A DNA stretch of 64,000 nucleotides from Geothrix sp. 21YS21S-2 (GCF_030846775.1 NZ_CP132910.1:468001-532000); one strand, 5' to 3'; shown: positions 26,287 through 35,529, numbered from the stretch's first letter. Numbers and translations are program-made. Notes: generated by a model not told the origin, from the sequence alone.

Positions 26287-28389
26287 TCAGGATCGTCGAA
26301 GGGCCGCCGAGGCCGTTCGCCCCTTGGCATAGATGTGCGCCTGGCTCCGGAAGGGGGGCCAGGTGGTGTCGAGGCCCCGGCCGATCACGCTGCCATCCCT
26401 TCCCAGGGCACGGCCCTTGAGTGTGTCGTGAAGTTGGTCCTCCAGCATTTCCACCACCTGGGATGCCAGGGCGGCATCCACTAGGGGAAAGGCGATCTCC
26501 ACCCGGTTGTCCAGGTTCCGGGTCATCAGGTCCCCGGAGGAGAGCAAGGTTTCGGAGGCTCCGCCGTTCTGGAAGTGGTACACGCACGCGTGCTCCAGGA
26601 ACCGGTCGATGATGGAAATGGCGCGGATGTTCTCGGAGAGGCCAGGTACGCCCGGCCGGAGGCAACAGGTACCCCTCACGAGCAGATCGACCTTCACACC
26701 GTCCCGGCTCGCCTCATACAGGCCCTGGATCATCGCCGGATCCACAAGGGCATTCATCTTGAGGATCATCCTGGCCTCACGCCCATTCCGGGCATGGTCC
26801 CGTTCCCGCTGGATCCGGTTCCAGATTCCCTGGCGAAGTCCTTGGGGGGCGATGAGAAGCCGGTGGCATTCCGGAAGGCGGGCATAACCCGTGAGCAGAT
26901 TGAAAAGATTGGAAAGATCCTCCCCGAATTCCGGGCGCGCCGTGAGCAGGCCCAGGTCGCAATACAACCTCGAGGTCTTCTCGTTGTAGTTGCCCGTCGA
27001 GAGGTGGCAATAGCGTCGCATCCCGGTGGCTTCCTGGCGGATGACCAGACAGGCCTTTCCGTGGATCTTGAACCGGGGCATCCCATAGACCACGTGGGCC
27101 CCCGCCTTTTCCAGGCGCCGGGCCCAGGCGATATTCCCTTCCTCGTCGAACCGGGCCCGGAGTTCGATGATGGCCGCGACCTGTTTGCCGCGCTCAGCCG
27201 CCAGTTCGAGAGCCACGGCGATGGGGCTGGATTCCGTGATCCTGTAGAGCGTGATCTTGATCGCAAGGACCTTTGGGTCATTCGCAGCCTCGCGGATGAA
27301 GCGCACCACGCTGTCGTCGAAGCTCTGGTAGGGGTGAAGGAGCAGGATGTCATTCCGGCTGATGGCTTCGAAAAGGGATGGCACAGCCTCGATCTGGGGC
27401 ACCGGCCGTGGCGGGGTGGCGAGGTCCTTGAGGTGGGGCAGATCCAGTTGGGCATAGAGCTGCATCAGGTCCGAGAAGGCCGCGAATCCCTCCGTGGGGT
27501 ACAAATCCTCTGGGGCCAGTTCCAGTTCGTCGATGAGCAGCTTCAGGAGCCCCGGGCTCAGGCCTGCCTCGTACTGGAGGCGCACCACGGCGCCCCTTCG
27601 GCGGCTTCGAAGAAATTCCTCCACCGTATCCATGAGATCTTCACCGCTGCTCTCCTCCACGGGGAGATCCGAATCCCGGGTGACCCTAAGGGCGTGGCAA
27701 TTCCTGATTTCATAACCCTGGAAGACGTGCTTCAAGTTCATCCGGACCACATCCTCCAGCATCACGAAAGCATGGGTGCCCCTGGCAGAGGGGACGCGAA
27801 GGAAACGGGTGGACAGCGTTGTGGGCACATGGATGATCGAAAGGCTGGACGCGGGGAAGGGTGCCTTGCCCGCGTAGGCCGAAGCTTCCAGTTCCGCCAT
27901 GAGGACCAGAACCCGATTGCCAAGGCGGGGGAAGGGATGGCCCGTGTCCACCGCCAGGGGGGAGATGAGGGGCAGGAGGTTGTGTTCGAAGTAAGCCTGG
28001 AGGAATTCCGTTTGCGCCGGGTCCAGATCCCCGGGTTTGAGGATGGCGATGCCTTCCGCGTTCATGGCGGGTTCAATGGACTGGTGCAGAACCCGATGCT
28101 GACGGGAAGCCAGAATGTGGATCCGCTTCGCCACTGCGTCCAGCAATTGACGTGGCGCCAGTCCGTCAGGGCCCGGCTGGGTCACTCCGGCATCGATCTG
28201 ACGATAAATTCCGGCCACCCGAACCATGAAAAATTCGTCCCAGTTGGATGAAACAATGGCGAGGAACTTCACGCGTTCCAGGAGGGGCACGGAGGGGTCC
28301 TCGGCTTCTTCCAGGACCCTTTCGTTGTACGCCAGCCAGCTCAGCTCCCGGTTGAGGAGGTCGTCCGGTCCAGGAACATGTTTATCCAT
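26287..28389 (-). CDS. ppk1: Polyphosphate kinase 1
   Basis: From the ATG at 28389 the enzyme has 700 residues, the usual length. It starts with the N domain (LLNRELSWLAYNERVLEEA), and the head and C1/C2 domains follow. The autophosphorylated histidine lies in RFKIHGKACLV near residue 442 and the second conserved histidine in CHLSTGNYNEKTSRLYCD near 461. The ALDxPAMI-type loop near NALVDPAMIQGLYEAS is also typical. It makes polyphosphate from ATP at the membrane. The split phosphate porin directly upstream on the same strand suggests a joint phosphate uptake and storage role. The upstream frame extension to 28500 looks non-coding. Confidence 0.97.
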   Translation of the reverse strand: MDKHVPGPDDLLNRELSWLAYNERVLEEAEDPSVPLLERVKFLAIVSSNWDEFFMVRVAGIYRQIDAGVTQPGPDGLAPRQLLDAVAKRIHILASRQHRVLHQSIEPAMNAEGIAILKPGDLDPAQTEFLQAYFEHNLLPLISPLAVDTGHPFPRLGNRVLVLMAELEASAYAGKAPFPASSLSIIHVPTTLSTRFLRVPSARGTHAFVMLEDVVRMNLKHVFQGYEIRNCHALRVTRDSDLPVEESSGEDLMDTVEEFLRSRRRGAVVRLQYEAGLSPGLLKLLIDELELAPEDLYPTEGFAAFSDLMQLYAQLDLPHLKDLATPPRPVPQIEAVPSLFEAISRNDILLLHPYQSFDDSVVRFIREAANDPKVLAIKITLYRITESSPIAVALELAAERGKQVAAIIELRARFDEEGNIAWARRLEKAGAHVVYGMPRFKIHGKACLVIRQEATGMRRYCHLSTGNYNEKTSRLYCDLGLLTARPEFGEDLSNLFNLLTGYARLPECHRLLIAPQGLRQGIWNRIQRERDHARNGREARMILKMNALVDPAMIQGLYEASRDGVKVDLLVRGTCCLRPGVPGLSENIRAISIIDRFLEHACVYHFQNGGASETLLSSGDLMTRNLDNRVEIAFPLVDAALASQVVEMLEDQLHDTLKGRALGRDGSVIGRGLDTTWPPFRSQAHIYAKGRTASAALRRS

Positions 28390-28496
28390 GTATTTGAGTA
28401 TGCCTCGCCTGGCCCCATTCCTGCGGACCAAACCGCCCCTCCCGAAGGGGAGGACGGGAAGTCGTCGTTGGGTCCAGCGGCCCCCGGGGGGTGGTT

Positions 28497-29456
28497 TCAC
28501 GAGGTTCCGTGGGTGAGCCTGAAACCCACGCGGCGGCTCACGGTCCGGACCTCGCCGTCGAAGCGGGTATGGAGCGTGTCGTTCTGGCTGTCACGGAAGG
28601 TCTGTACGCTGCCGTGCTGCCGGGCCCGGTCCAGCATCGACAGATCGAGGTCGGCGACGATCACCTGGCCGACATTGGCGGCCGCCTCCGTGGCGATGCC
28701 GTCCACGGGAAAGGCAAAATCGGATGGGGTGTACATTCCGCTCTGGGCGTACTGGCTGGTGAAATAGGTGACGAGCGGCAGGCTTCCCACCATGCCGGCG
28801 GTGACCGTATAGATCTGGTTCTCGATGGCTCTGGCCCGGGCGCACGTGCCGACCCGGCAACTGCCGCGCCGGTCATCGGTCATGTACGGCACTACGATCA
28901 ATTGCACGCCGTGGTGATTGCATAGGATCTTCGCCAGTTCCGGGAACTGCACGTCGTAGCAGACGGCCACGGCGAATTTTCCGAAATCCGAGTCGACCAC
29001 CAGCAGATCCCGGCCTGGGGAGAAGTTCCACAAGGTTCGCTCCGCCGGCGTCAAATGGAGCTTGGCCTGATGAAGGGGGTCGTAGCCCGGGAAATAGATG
29101 GAGGAGACGTTCAGGAGGCGGGCTCCGTCCAGTCGGGGCATGGTTCCTGCGACGATGATCCGCTCGTATTCGTTGGCAAGCCGGCAGAACAGGGCGTCGA
29201 AGGCCCCGGCCTGCTCTTCGGCCAGCCTGCGCATCACCTCCGCGGGTTCACCCTCCCCGCTGGTGAGCCCCAGGAGCTGGGCCCCGAGCAGCTCGGGGAA
29301 GACGATGAGGTCGGCGTCGTAGTCGTCACCTACGTCCACGTAGGATTCCACGTGCCGCGCGAAGTCCTCGAAGTTCGAGATGGACCGCAGGGCATACTGG
29401 ACCGCGCAGACCCGCACCGGCCTGGACATGACGGGAGTGGGAGCGGAGAACCGCAT
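28497..29456 (-). CDS. Carbon-nitrogen hydrolase (nitrilase superfamily)
   Basis: The 319-residue protein carries the Glu-Lys-Cys triad of the nitrilase fold: Glu in LIVFPELLGAQLLG, Lys in PLHQAKLHLTPAE and Cys in VAVCYDVQFPEL. It hydrolyses an amide or nitrile; the substrate is unknown. Its start codon overlaps the stop of the GNAT gene (TGATG). In other bacteria GNAT and carbon-nitrogen hydrolase are fused in one chain of about 500 residues, so here the two halves are separate but translationally coupled. Confidence 0.92.
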   Translation of the reverse strand: MRFSAPTPVMSRPVRVCAVQYALRSISNFEDFARHVESYVDVGDDYDADLIVFPELLGAQLLGLTSGEGEPAEVMRRLAEEQAGAFDALFCRLANEYERIIVAGTMPRLDGARLLNVSSIYFPGYDPLHQAKLHLTPAERTLWNFSPGRDLLVVDSDFGKFAVAVCYDVQFPELAKILCNHHGVQLIVVPYMTDDRRGSCRVGTCARARAIENQIYTVTAGMVGSLPLVTYFTSQYAQSGMYTPSDFAFPVDGIATEAAANVGQVIVADLDLSMLDRARQHGSVQTFRDSQNDTLHTRFDGEVRTVSRRVGFRLTHGTS

Positions 29457-30118
29457 CAGAATTCCATCACGATCAAGGCTGCGCAGTTCCGGCTTTCCGG
29501 ATCGGAGATATAGTCTGGCAGGAGCCCGCGCAAGGTGAACCCCAGGCGGAGTTGGGTGGAGAGGGTCGGGTCGAAGATGAGCCGCCTTTCAACCAGCTTG
29601 AGGTAGCCTTCCGGGGTGAGCAGGTCGGTCGCAAGGTGGTAGCCGGGAATCCGGGCCCCCGCGACAAAGCGCCGGCAACCCATGCGGAGGGCCATGGTAA
29701 TGCGGGCTGAATAGAGCTGGCGGGCCAGTCCCAACCCCTGGAACTCGGGGTCCACGGCCAGATCCACCCCATAGAAGGCGTCGCCGTCCGGGTCGTGGGT
29801 GGAGAGCGTCCCCTTCCCGGTGACCTCGGACCAGCGGTGGGGAGTCAGGGCTTTTGCGGAAGATACCATCATGGAGGTGGCGTCCGCGACCAGCCTTCCC
29901 TGGCTGGTAAGGATCGAGAACTGCCCCTCGGGGAAATGCCTGGCATGTTCGAGGAGGGTTTCCGCCGGCCACACGGCCTCGGGCCCATGGGGCTGGATGT
30001 AGACGCGCTTCATCAGCTCCACCACCGCCGGGATGTCGTCCACCCGGCGGGGCCGGAGGACCCAGCCTTGCGGCAGGGGCTTCATGACCAAGGTTCTGTC
30101 TTTCAGTGCGACGTTCAT
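29456..30118 (-). CDS. GNAT family N-acetyltransferase
   Basis: The 220-residue protein from the ATG at 30118 has the GNAT fold: an N-terminal LRPRRVDDIPAVVELMKRVY, and the acetyl-CoA loop in YGVDLAVDPEFQGLGLARQL (Q/R-x-x-G-x-A/G). It acetylates an amine, substrate unknown. It is the upstream gene of the pair with the carbon-nitrogen hydrolase and corresponds to the N-terminal half of the known GNAT/nitrilase fusion proteins. The frame before 30118 is non-coding in look. Confidence 0.9.
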   Translation of the reverse strand: MNVALKDRTLVMKPLPQGWVLRPRRVDDIPAVVELMKRVYIQPHGPEAVWPAETLLEHARHFPEGQFSILTSQGRLVADATSMMVSSAKALTPHRWSEVTGKGTLSTHDPDGDAFYGVDLAVDPEFQGLGLARQLYSARITMALRMGCRRFVAGARIPGYHLATDLLTPEGYLKLVERRLIFDPTLSTQLRLGFTLRGLLPDYISDPESRNCAALIVMEF

Positions 30119-30251
30119 GCCGGGTCCTCCAGGGGGGACGATTCCAAAGCCTACGAGGCGAAGGTGATTTCGGTGTGACAGGCGTGGAACAGGCGGGCCC
30201 GGTCGCCAACTGGGGTCGATGGCGTTGTCGGCAAGATCCGGTTGCGAAGTT

Positions 30252-30304
30252 TGCAATTTTTAATTGCACAAAATGTTTGACAAACGTGCGGGTCCATCTA
30301 ATTT
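30252..30304 (+). promoter_or_regulatory. Promoter with palindromic operator
   Basis: A perfect TTGACA (30277-30282), 16 bases, then TAATTT (30299-30304) forms a good promoter. Just upstream is a perfect 7-bp palindrome, TGCAATT-TTT-AATTGCA (30252-30268). It lies in the divergent region between the GNAT gene and the small basic-protein pair, and may be the binding site of one of those proteins. Confidence 0.6.
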
Positions 30305-30334
30305 GAACCATAGCTGGTGCTGCGGAGGGACCCA

Positions 30335-30529
30335 ATGGCCAAACTTGAGAAGAGCAGCAAGAAGAAACCGGGGAAGCTCCACGTGGAGATCCCCAAGGCC
30401 AACTGGGCCAGGCTGGAGGCCTTCCTCAAGGCCTACAACGAGGACCCGGGCCGTTTGACCCCGAAACTCAAGCCTGCCCACGTGATCAATCAGGCACTTG
30501 TGCACTACCTTTCCGGGAGGGTCGTCTGA
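30335..30529 (+). CDS. Small basic ribbon-helix-helix-like protein A
   Basis: The 64-residue protein has a Lys-rich start (MAKLEKSSKKKPGK), a likely strand (LHVEIPKANWARL) and two helices (AFLKAYNED, AHVINQALVHYLSG). The layout and size resemble ribbon-helix-helix DNA-binding proteins, but I do not recognise a named family. A strong GGAGGGA site precedes the ATG. Its stop overlaps the start of the next gene (TGATG), whose core is clearly homologous. Confidence 0.7.
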   Translation: MAKLEKSSKKKPGKLHVEIPKANWARLEAFLKAYNEDPGRLTPKLKPAHVINQALVHYLSGRVV

Positions 30530-30819
30530 TGGCCGGCAAGCGGAAGGTGGCAGCCAAGAAGAAACCCCAAGCCAAACGCGTCGTCACCGAAATCGCCCCC
30601 GGAGTGAGGAGGATGCTGGACGGCTACATGAAGGCCTACAACGACGGGCCGGAGCGCGTCTCCTCGCCTCTGAAGTACACGGACATCGTCAACCTGGCGC
30701 TCGATTCCTTTCTCCCCGGAAGGCCGGAGCCTGCCGGGACCCCGGACGAGTCCGCCCCGGAAGGTTCTTCCTCGGCTACGGCTGAGCAGGCCCCGGTGGA
30801 ATCTCCGATGACGGTTTGA
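30529..30819 (+). CDS. Small basic ribbon-helix-helix-like protein B
   Basis: The 96-residue protein repeats the plan of its neighbour: Lys-rich start, VTEIAPGVRRMLDGYMKAYN, and a last helix YTDIVNLALDSFLPG, matching VEIPKANWARLEAFLKAYN and HVINQALVHYLSG of protein A. An acidic, Ser/Pro-rich tail of about 30 residues is added. The pair probably forms a heterodimer. The 3' end overlaps the convergent gene at 30776 by 44 bases. Confidence 0.68.
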   Translation: MAGKRKVAAKKKPQAKRVVTEIAPGVRRMLDGYMKAYNDGPERVSSPLKYTDIVNLALDSFLPGRPEPAGTPDESAPEGSSSATAEQAPVESPMTV

Positions 30820-31156
30820 ATCCCCGGGTCCTCGGGGACCTGCGCCGCGTGGAGGCGCTTGAACCGAAGAGGAACGGTACGTCCACGACCGAGCCATCCT
30901 CCGGGTCCATGAAAGTGAGGCCGCTTTCCACCTTCATCTGCATGGTCTGCCTCAGGAAACCTTGGGCGACCATGAGGGCATGAAAGGAATCCGAACCCCG
31001 GAGATCATGGTTGCCGATCTGAAGGGCCGGCGCTTTGACCGGGCAGGCCCATTCATGATCGTTTACCCGGTAGGGTTTCCCGATCCGGATCGAGACCGGC
31101 TCACGTTCTCCAGAAGGATGGACCAGGATGACGGAACTCTCGGCGACGATTTCCAT
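30776..31156 (-). CDS. Small protein of unknown function (DUF6968-like)
   Basis: The 126-residue protein opens MEIVAESSVILVHPSGE, then REPVSIRIGKPYRVNDHEWA, a beta-rich pattern that reminds me of the DUF6968 group, followed by a helix (SFHALMVAQGFLRQTMQM). The last 30 residues are basic and Ser-rich and overlap the end of the convergent small gene. No function is known. The start is followed by a consistent coding pattern, and a palindrome lies between it and the kinase at 31292. Confidence 0.6.
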   Translation of the reverse strand: MEIVAESSVILVHPSGEREPVSIRIGKPYRVNDHEWACPVKAPALQIGNHDLRGSDSFHALMVAQGFLRQTMQMKVESGLTFMDPEDGSVVDVPFLFGSSASTRRRSPRTRGFKPSSEIPPGPAQP

Positions 31157-31228
31157 GGTGACTCCTCAGGCACTGCAACAACCATTTTACACCCGGCTCC
31201 CGGTGGGGTGATTCCAGGGAGCCTAAAA

Positions 31229-31244
31229 ACGTTTACATAAACGT
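31229..31244. promoter_or_regulatory. Palindrome between divergent genes
   Basis: ACGTTTA-CA-TAAACGT is a perfect 16-base palindrome in the 135-base gap between the minus-strand gene at 30776 and the kinase at 31292. It is a probable operator for one or both genes. Confidence 0.45.
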
Positions 31245-31291
31245 AACCTGATCAAGCATCTCCGTAATAATTCCCCTACGAAAATGCTTGA

Positions 31292-33373
31292 ATGCAGAGA
31301 CGAGAAATCCTGGTTTCAGCCCGCCCCGGGGATCCACCGAGCCGAGTGGATTGGGTTTCCCTGGTGGACCATCAGGAATCCATCCCGATGGGCCTTACCG
31401 TCGAACAAGCTTATGGCTGGTTCCGGGATCATGCCCAGGACTTTGCCGCCGTGGTTGACGGTGGGACGTACATCGGCCTCATTTCCCGTGGACATCTGGG
31501 CTTCCTCCTTGGAACCCGCTTCGGGTTCACCCTTCACAGCCGGCATTCAATCCAGGACCACATGCTCCCTGAGAGCCTTGTGGCAACCTCGACGATGAAC
31601 CTGATGGACGTGCTTGAAGCGGCCTTGTGCCGGACGGGGGACGCCTTCTACCACGATGTGCCCGTGGTGGACCTGGACCGGCGGTTCCTCGGAATCATTC
31701 CGGTGCCGTCCCTGGTCCGGGCGCAGTCCTCGGTTATCGCCGAACAGTTCAATCTCGCGGAGACTCAGCGGCAGGAACTTCTCCTGAGAAATCAGGATCT
31801 ATTCCGGAGCGTCCACCAGTTGCGCCAATCACAGGGACGCTACGAGACACTCTTCCAGAACAGCCCTGTCGGAGTCGCCCTTCTGCAGCGGGACGGACGG
31901 ATCGAGGCCTACAACGGCAAACTGCAGGAACTCCTGGGGACAAGGCCCGAAACAGGCACTCCAGGTTTGAACCTGGCCGACTTGATTCCCCCGAACCATC
32001 GCAGTTCCTTCCTCGAACTGCTCAGTCTCCACGAATCCGGCGCCATGCTTCCCGCCAACCATGCCAACGAGTTCCCGATCAACTTCCCGGGACCAGGGGA
32101 ACGCCTTTTCAAGCTATATACCTCCCTGGTGCGTGAGACCGGTCAGATCTGCACCATCTTCCACGACATAACCGAACAGCGCGTGGTTGAACGCAAACTC
32201 GCCATCCAGGACAAGGCTGCGCTGATGGAATCCCTGGTTGGGGGCATCGCCCATGAGTTGAACAACAAGCTTTCTCCGGTACTCGGGTTCGCCGAGCTTC
32301 TGGAAGTCCGGTTGCGGGCCCTGGAAGGCCAGGATGTCCTGGAGAACTACTGCGGCGCCATCACGCGGAGCGCCCAGGAGTGCGTGCGCATCATCCGGCA
32401 GCTCCTCCAACTGTCCCGACCGGCCACCATGGAACTCCACCCTGTGGACCTCCACGGCATCCTCGATGAAGTGGTCTCGATCATGCGCTTCAGGATCCGG
32501 GGAGCGGACGTCAAGCTTGATCTCACCCTGCCTGAAGAGGGGCTCCGGATTCTGGCCGATGCGCCCCAGATCAAACAGGTATTCGTAAATATCCTGATCA
32601 ATGCGGTGGATGCGATGGATCATTCGAGCCGCAAGGACCTCACGGTCAGCGTTGAAACCGTCCCGGGAGGGTGGGCGGCCGTTTCCGTGCGGGACACGGG
32701 TCATGGCATTCCCCCGGATAAACTAAACCGGATCTTCGATCCCTTCTACACCACCAAGAGCTCGGAGCGGGGAACCGGATTGGGACTTAGCGTCTGCCTT
32801 GGCATTGTCCGGCAGCACTGGGGAGAGATCTCGGTGAACAGCATCCAGGGGGAAGGAACGGAATTCAAAGTCCTGCTTCCCCTCGCGCCTTCCGACCCAA
32901 AGACCGTCCCGGAATCCCTGGAAGCCACCCGCAAGGTTGATCCTCATGCCACAAGGCCTCCAGAGCCGGCCAAGGGTACCGACGTCAACGTGCTGGTCAT
33001 CGATGATGAAGAGTACATCACGAGTTTGGTGCAGGAGTTGCTCCGAAGCTTTCTTGGATGGCGCGTCGAACGCGTACATGACGGACGGGAGGCCATCCAC
33101 CGGATGGAAACCGCCTCCTTCGACCTGATCATCACGGACCTTCGGATGCCCGGCCTCGACGGGTTCGCCATCCTGAACTGGGTCCGCGACTTCCGCCCGT
33201 CCCTGGTCAGCCGGGTGCTGGTGATCACTGGGGACCCTGGCAGCGCCGTCCTGGACCAGGATCTCCTGGAACTCGAAGTTCCAGTGCTCCGCAAGCCCTT
33301 TACACCCCAGGAACTCCTGGCCCAGTGCCGGGACCTGCTCCAGCCAACCCTGACAACGTCCCCCCGGAGCTAG
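31292..33373 (+). CDS. Cytoplasmic hybrid histidine kinase with CBS-like sensor
   Basis: The 693-residue kinase has an N-terminal CBS-like region (FAAVVDGGTYIGLISRGHLG, DVPVVDLDRRFLGIIPV), a coiled linker, a PAS domain (YETLFQNSPVGVALLQRDG), HisKA box GGIAHELNN with His near 319, HATPase (NAVDAMD, RDTGHGIPPDKL, RGTGLGLSV) and a receiver with phospho-Asp in LIITDLRMPG near 614. There is no membrane helix, so it senses an internal ligand, perhaps a nucleotide. It ends four bases before the PP2C phosphatase, which carries a similar CBS-like region, so both likely answer the same signal. Confidence 0.92.
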   Translation: MQRREILVSARPGDPPSRVDWVSLVDHQESIPMGLTVEQAYGWFRDHAQDFAAVVDGGTYIGLISRGHLGFLLGTRFGFTLHSRHSIQDHMLPESLVATSTMNLMDVLEAALCRTGDAFYHDVPVVDLDRRFLGIIPVPSLVRAQSSVIAEQFNLAETQRQELLLRNQDLFRSVHQLRQSQGRYETLFQNSPVGVALLQRDGRIEAYNGKLQELLGTRPETGTPGLNLADLIPPNHRSSFLELLSLHESGAMLPANHANEFPINFPGPGERLFKLYTSLVRETGQICTIFHDITEQRVVERKLAIQDKAALMESLVGGIAHELNNKLSPVLGFAELLEVRLRALEGQDVLENYCGAITRSAQECVRIIRQLLQLSRPATMELHPVDLHGILDEVVSIMRFRIRGADVKLDLTLPEEGLRILADAPQIKQVFVNILINAVDAMDHSSRKDLTVSVETVPGGWAAVSVRDTGHGIPPDKLNRIFDPFYTTKSSERGTGLGLSVCLGIVRQHWGEISVNSIQGEGTEFKVLLPLAPSDPKTVPESLEATRKVDPHATRPPEPAKGTDVNVLVIDDEEYITSLVQELLRSFLGWRVERVHDGREAIHRMETASFDLIITDLRMPGLDGFAILNWVRDFRPSLVSRVLVITGDPGSAVLDQDLLELEVPVLRKPFTPQELLAQCRDLLQPTLTTSPRS

Positions 33374-33376
33374 ATC

Positions 33377-34666
33377 ATGGCCAAGATGGAACAACTGCAC
33401 GCAATGCTGGCCAGGTCCCTGGCTTCGACCCTGGAGGACCGCTCGATCGACATCGTCAACCAGGCCCGGGACCTCTTGCATGAACGGCCTGTGGTCCAGT
33501 TGGATACCACCAACGAAGAAGTTCGCGTGTTCCTGGCCGGCCACCCGGACCTGGAGGTGGTGGCTGTCGTCAACGAACAGAACCGCCCCATCGGCCTCAT
33601 CAACCGCTTCATCTTCGCCGAGGCCTATGCCCACCCCTTCGCAAGGGAAGTGTATGGCAAACGGTCCTGCATCGCGTGGATGGACAAGGATCCCTTGGTC
33701 CTGGACGAGGAAACAGGCATCGAGGCGCTCATCAAGGCGGCCCTGGCCAAGGGCCCCAGGGTCCTCAAGGACGGGTTCATCGGTACGCGGGATGGCCGCT
33801 ACATCGGCCAGGGAACAGGGTTCGCCCTGATGAAGGCCATGGAGGCTCTGGAGACCGAGCGGTCCCGGCAGGTCATGGAGAGCATCGAATACGCGAGCAC
33901 CATCCAACGCTCCCACCTCCGCACGTCCAACCTTCATCTGGCCGAGACGCTGAAGGACTATGCCCTTCATTGGGCTCCCCGGGACGTGGTGGGCGGGGAT
34001 TGCTATTTCTTCCGGCGCACGCAGGCCGGTCTTTTCGGCGCCATCGTCGACTGCACGGGGCATGGCGTTCCCGGAGCCTTCATGAGCCTCATCACCCTTT
34101 CCTTCCTGGGCTTCCTGATCGGGGATGGTCAGGAGCGGGTCGGGCCCGGCCAGGCTCTTACCCTGCTCAACCAGCACATCAAGGCCGTGCTCTCACAGGC
34201 CCAGGCGCCGGAGATGGAGGCCTGGGAAGCCGATTCCCTGCGTGTATCCGACGATGGTCTGGACGCAGCCTGCTTCCTTCTCGCTCCGGACGGGACCAGG
34301 CTGGTATTCGCCGGTGCCCGGATGCCGATGTTCCTTGTCAACGAGGACCCGGAGGAAAGCCGGATCATCGAAGCCGAGCGCATGGGCGTGGGGTACGTCG
34401 GCACGCCCGATGACCACCTCTGGCTGGAGCAGGACGTGTCACTGCCTTGCGGAAGCAGGGTGGTGATCCCCACGGACGGCATCACGGACCAGGTCGGTGG
34501 TCCCAACGGCTTGTCCCTGGGCCGGAGGCGGCTCATGGAGTGGCTCATTGGCACGCGTACGCTGTCCGCGGAGGCCATCGGGCAGCGCTTCCTTGACCTT
34601 CTCGGGGCATGGCAGGGGGAGCAGGTGCGCCGGGATGATGCGACGTTTCTCGTGTTCACGCCCTGA
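33377..34666 (+). CDS. SpoIIE/PP2C phosphatase, SiaA-like, with CBS-like N-terminus
   Basis: The 429-residue protein has a CBS-like first half (VFLAGHPDLEVVAVVNEQNR, PIGLINRFIFAEAYAH, LVLDEETGIEALIKAALAKG) and a C-terminal PP2C/SpoIIE domain: VVGGDCYFF near 205, DCTGHGVPGAFMS near 223 and VRRDDATFLVF at the end, which hold the metal-binding aspartates. In the Pseudomonas SiaABCD system SiaA is the PP2C phosphatase that removes phosphate from SiaC. Here it converges on siaD 8 bases away and is cotranscribed with a histidine kinase. Unlike SiaA it has no membrane or HAMP part. Confidence 0.88.
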   Translation: MAKMEQLHAMLARSLASTLEDRSIDIVNQARDLLHERPVVQLDTTNEEVRVFLAGHPDLEVVAVVNEQNRPIGLINRFIFAEAYAHPFAREVYGKRSCIAWMDKDPLVLDEETGIEALIKAALAKGPRVLKDGFIGTRDGRYIGQGTGFALMKAMEALETERSRQVMESIEYASTIQRSHLRTSNLHLAETLKDYALHWAPRDVVGGDCYFFRRTQAGLFGAIVDCTGHGVPGAFMSLITLSFLGFLIGDGQERVGPGQALTLLNQHIKAVLSQAQAPEMEAWEADSLRVSDDGLDAACFLLAPDGTRLVFAGARMPMFLVNEDPEESRIIEAERMGVGYVGTPDDHLWLEQDVSLPCGSRVVIPTDGITDQVGGPNGLSLGRRRLMEWLIGTRTLSAEAIGQRFLDLLGAWQGEQVRRDDATFLVFTP

Positions 34667-34674
34667 AGGCTCCA

Positions 34675-35529
34675 TCAGCCGGGGCCTACCCCAAAATCGG
34701 GACTCACGCGATTCCTGCCTGCCTCCTTGGCGGCGTAGAGCCGGGAATCGGCCCTCGCCATCAGGGAGGGAAAGGACTCCTCGCCCTCAAGCTGCGCGAC
34801 TCCGATGCTGACGGTAATCCGGAAGGGCGTCTGGCCTGCGGTCATCTCCCAGGCTTCGACGGCAACCCGCATCCGGTGGGCGACCTCGCATGCCTCCGTC
34901 AGGCTTGTCTCCGGCAGAAGCACGCCGAATTCCTCCCCGCCGATTCTCCCGATGGTATCCATCGCCCGGAGGCAGGGGCGGCATAGCTGGACGAAGCGCA
35001 CCAAGGTCTCATCACCTGCTCCGTGGCCATACGTATCATTGACCCGTTTGAAATGATCGAGATCCAGGGCGAGGCAACTCATGCCTCGGCGTGTGCGGAG
35101 TTCCCTCTTGTGTTCATAGTCCCCAAGCTCGAGGAACCTCCGCCGGTTGTATACGCCGGTCAGGGGATCCGTGGTCGCCAGCACCCGGAGCTCCACTTCG
35201 AGGGCCTTCCTGGATTCCACTTCATGGGCCAGTTCCGTGTTCAGGATGAGGAGGTGCTTCGCCTGTTCCTCCAGGAGGCGGGACTTGTCTGAGAGTTCCT
35301 TGCTCACCGCTCGAAGCTGGGCCTGCTGCCGGTCACTCCCTCGCATGAGCCGGTGCTGTTCACGGGCACTCCGCTGGAAGGCTTCGATCAAGTCCCCGAT
35401 GGTCCTCCCCAGGCCGGCAGCGTCCTCAGGATGGTCCTCCAGGAAGGCCGCGGCCTTGCGGATGACGCCATTCTCCTGGTCCAGGAGATCGAAGGCCGGT
35501 TCAGATCTGGATGAGTTCGAAATGGACAT
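34675..35529 (-). CDS. siaD: GGDEF diguanylate cyclase (SiaD-like)
   Basis: The 284-residue cyclase has a helical N-terminal part with a coiled coil (about 50-115, matching the SiaC-binding stalk of SiaD) and a full GGDEF domain: TDPLTGVYNRR, the active-site GGEEF at 197-201 and an inhibitory RxxD site (RAMD, 188-191) at the usual spacing. It makes c-di-GMP from two GTP. The gene starts 29 bases inside the end of siaC, so expression is coupled. In Pseudomonas, SiaD is active only when bound to unphosphorylated SiaC. Confidence 0.93.
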   Translation of the reverse strand: MSISNSSRSEPAFDLLDQENGVIRKAAAFLEDHPEDAAGLGRTIGDLIEAFQRSAREQHRLMRGSDRQQAQLRAVSKELSDKSRLLEEQAKHLLILNTELAHEVESRKALEVELRVLATTDPLTGVYNRRRFLELGDYEHKRELRTRRGMSCLALDLDHFKRVNDTYGHGAGDETLVRFVQLCRPCLRAMDTIGRIGGEEFGVLLPETSLTEACEVAHRMRVAVEAWEMTAGQTPFRITVSIGVAQLEGEESFPSLMARADSRLYAAKEAGRNRVSPDFGVGPG

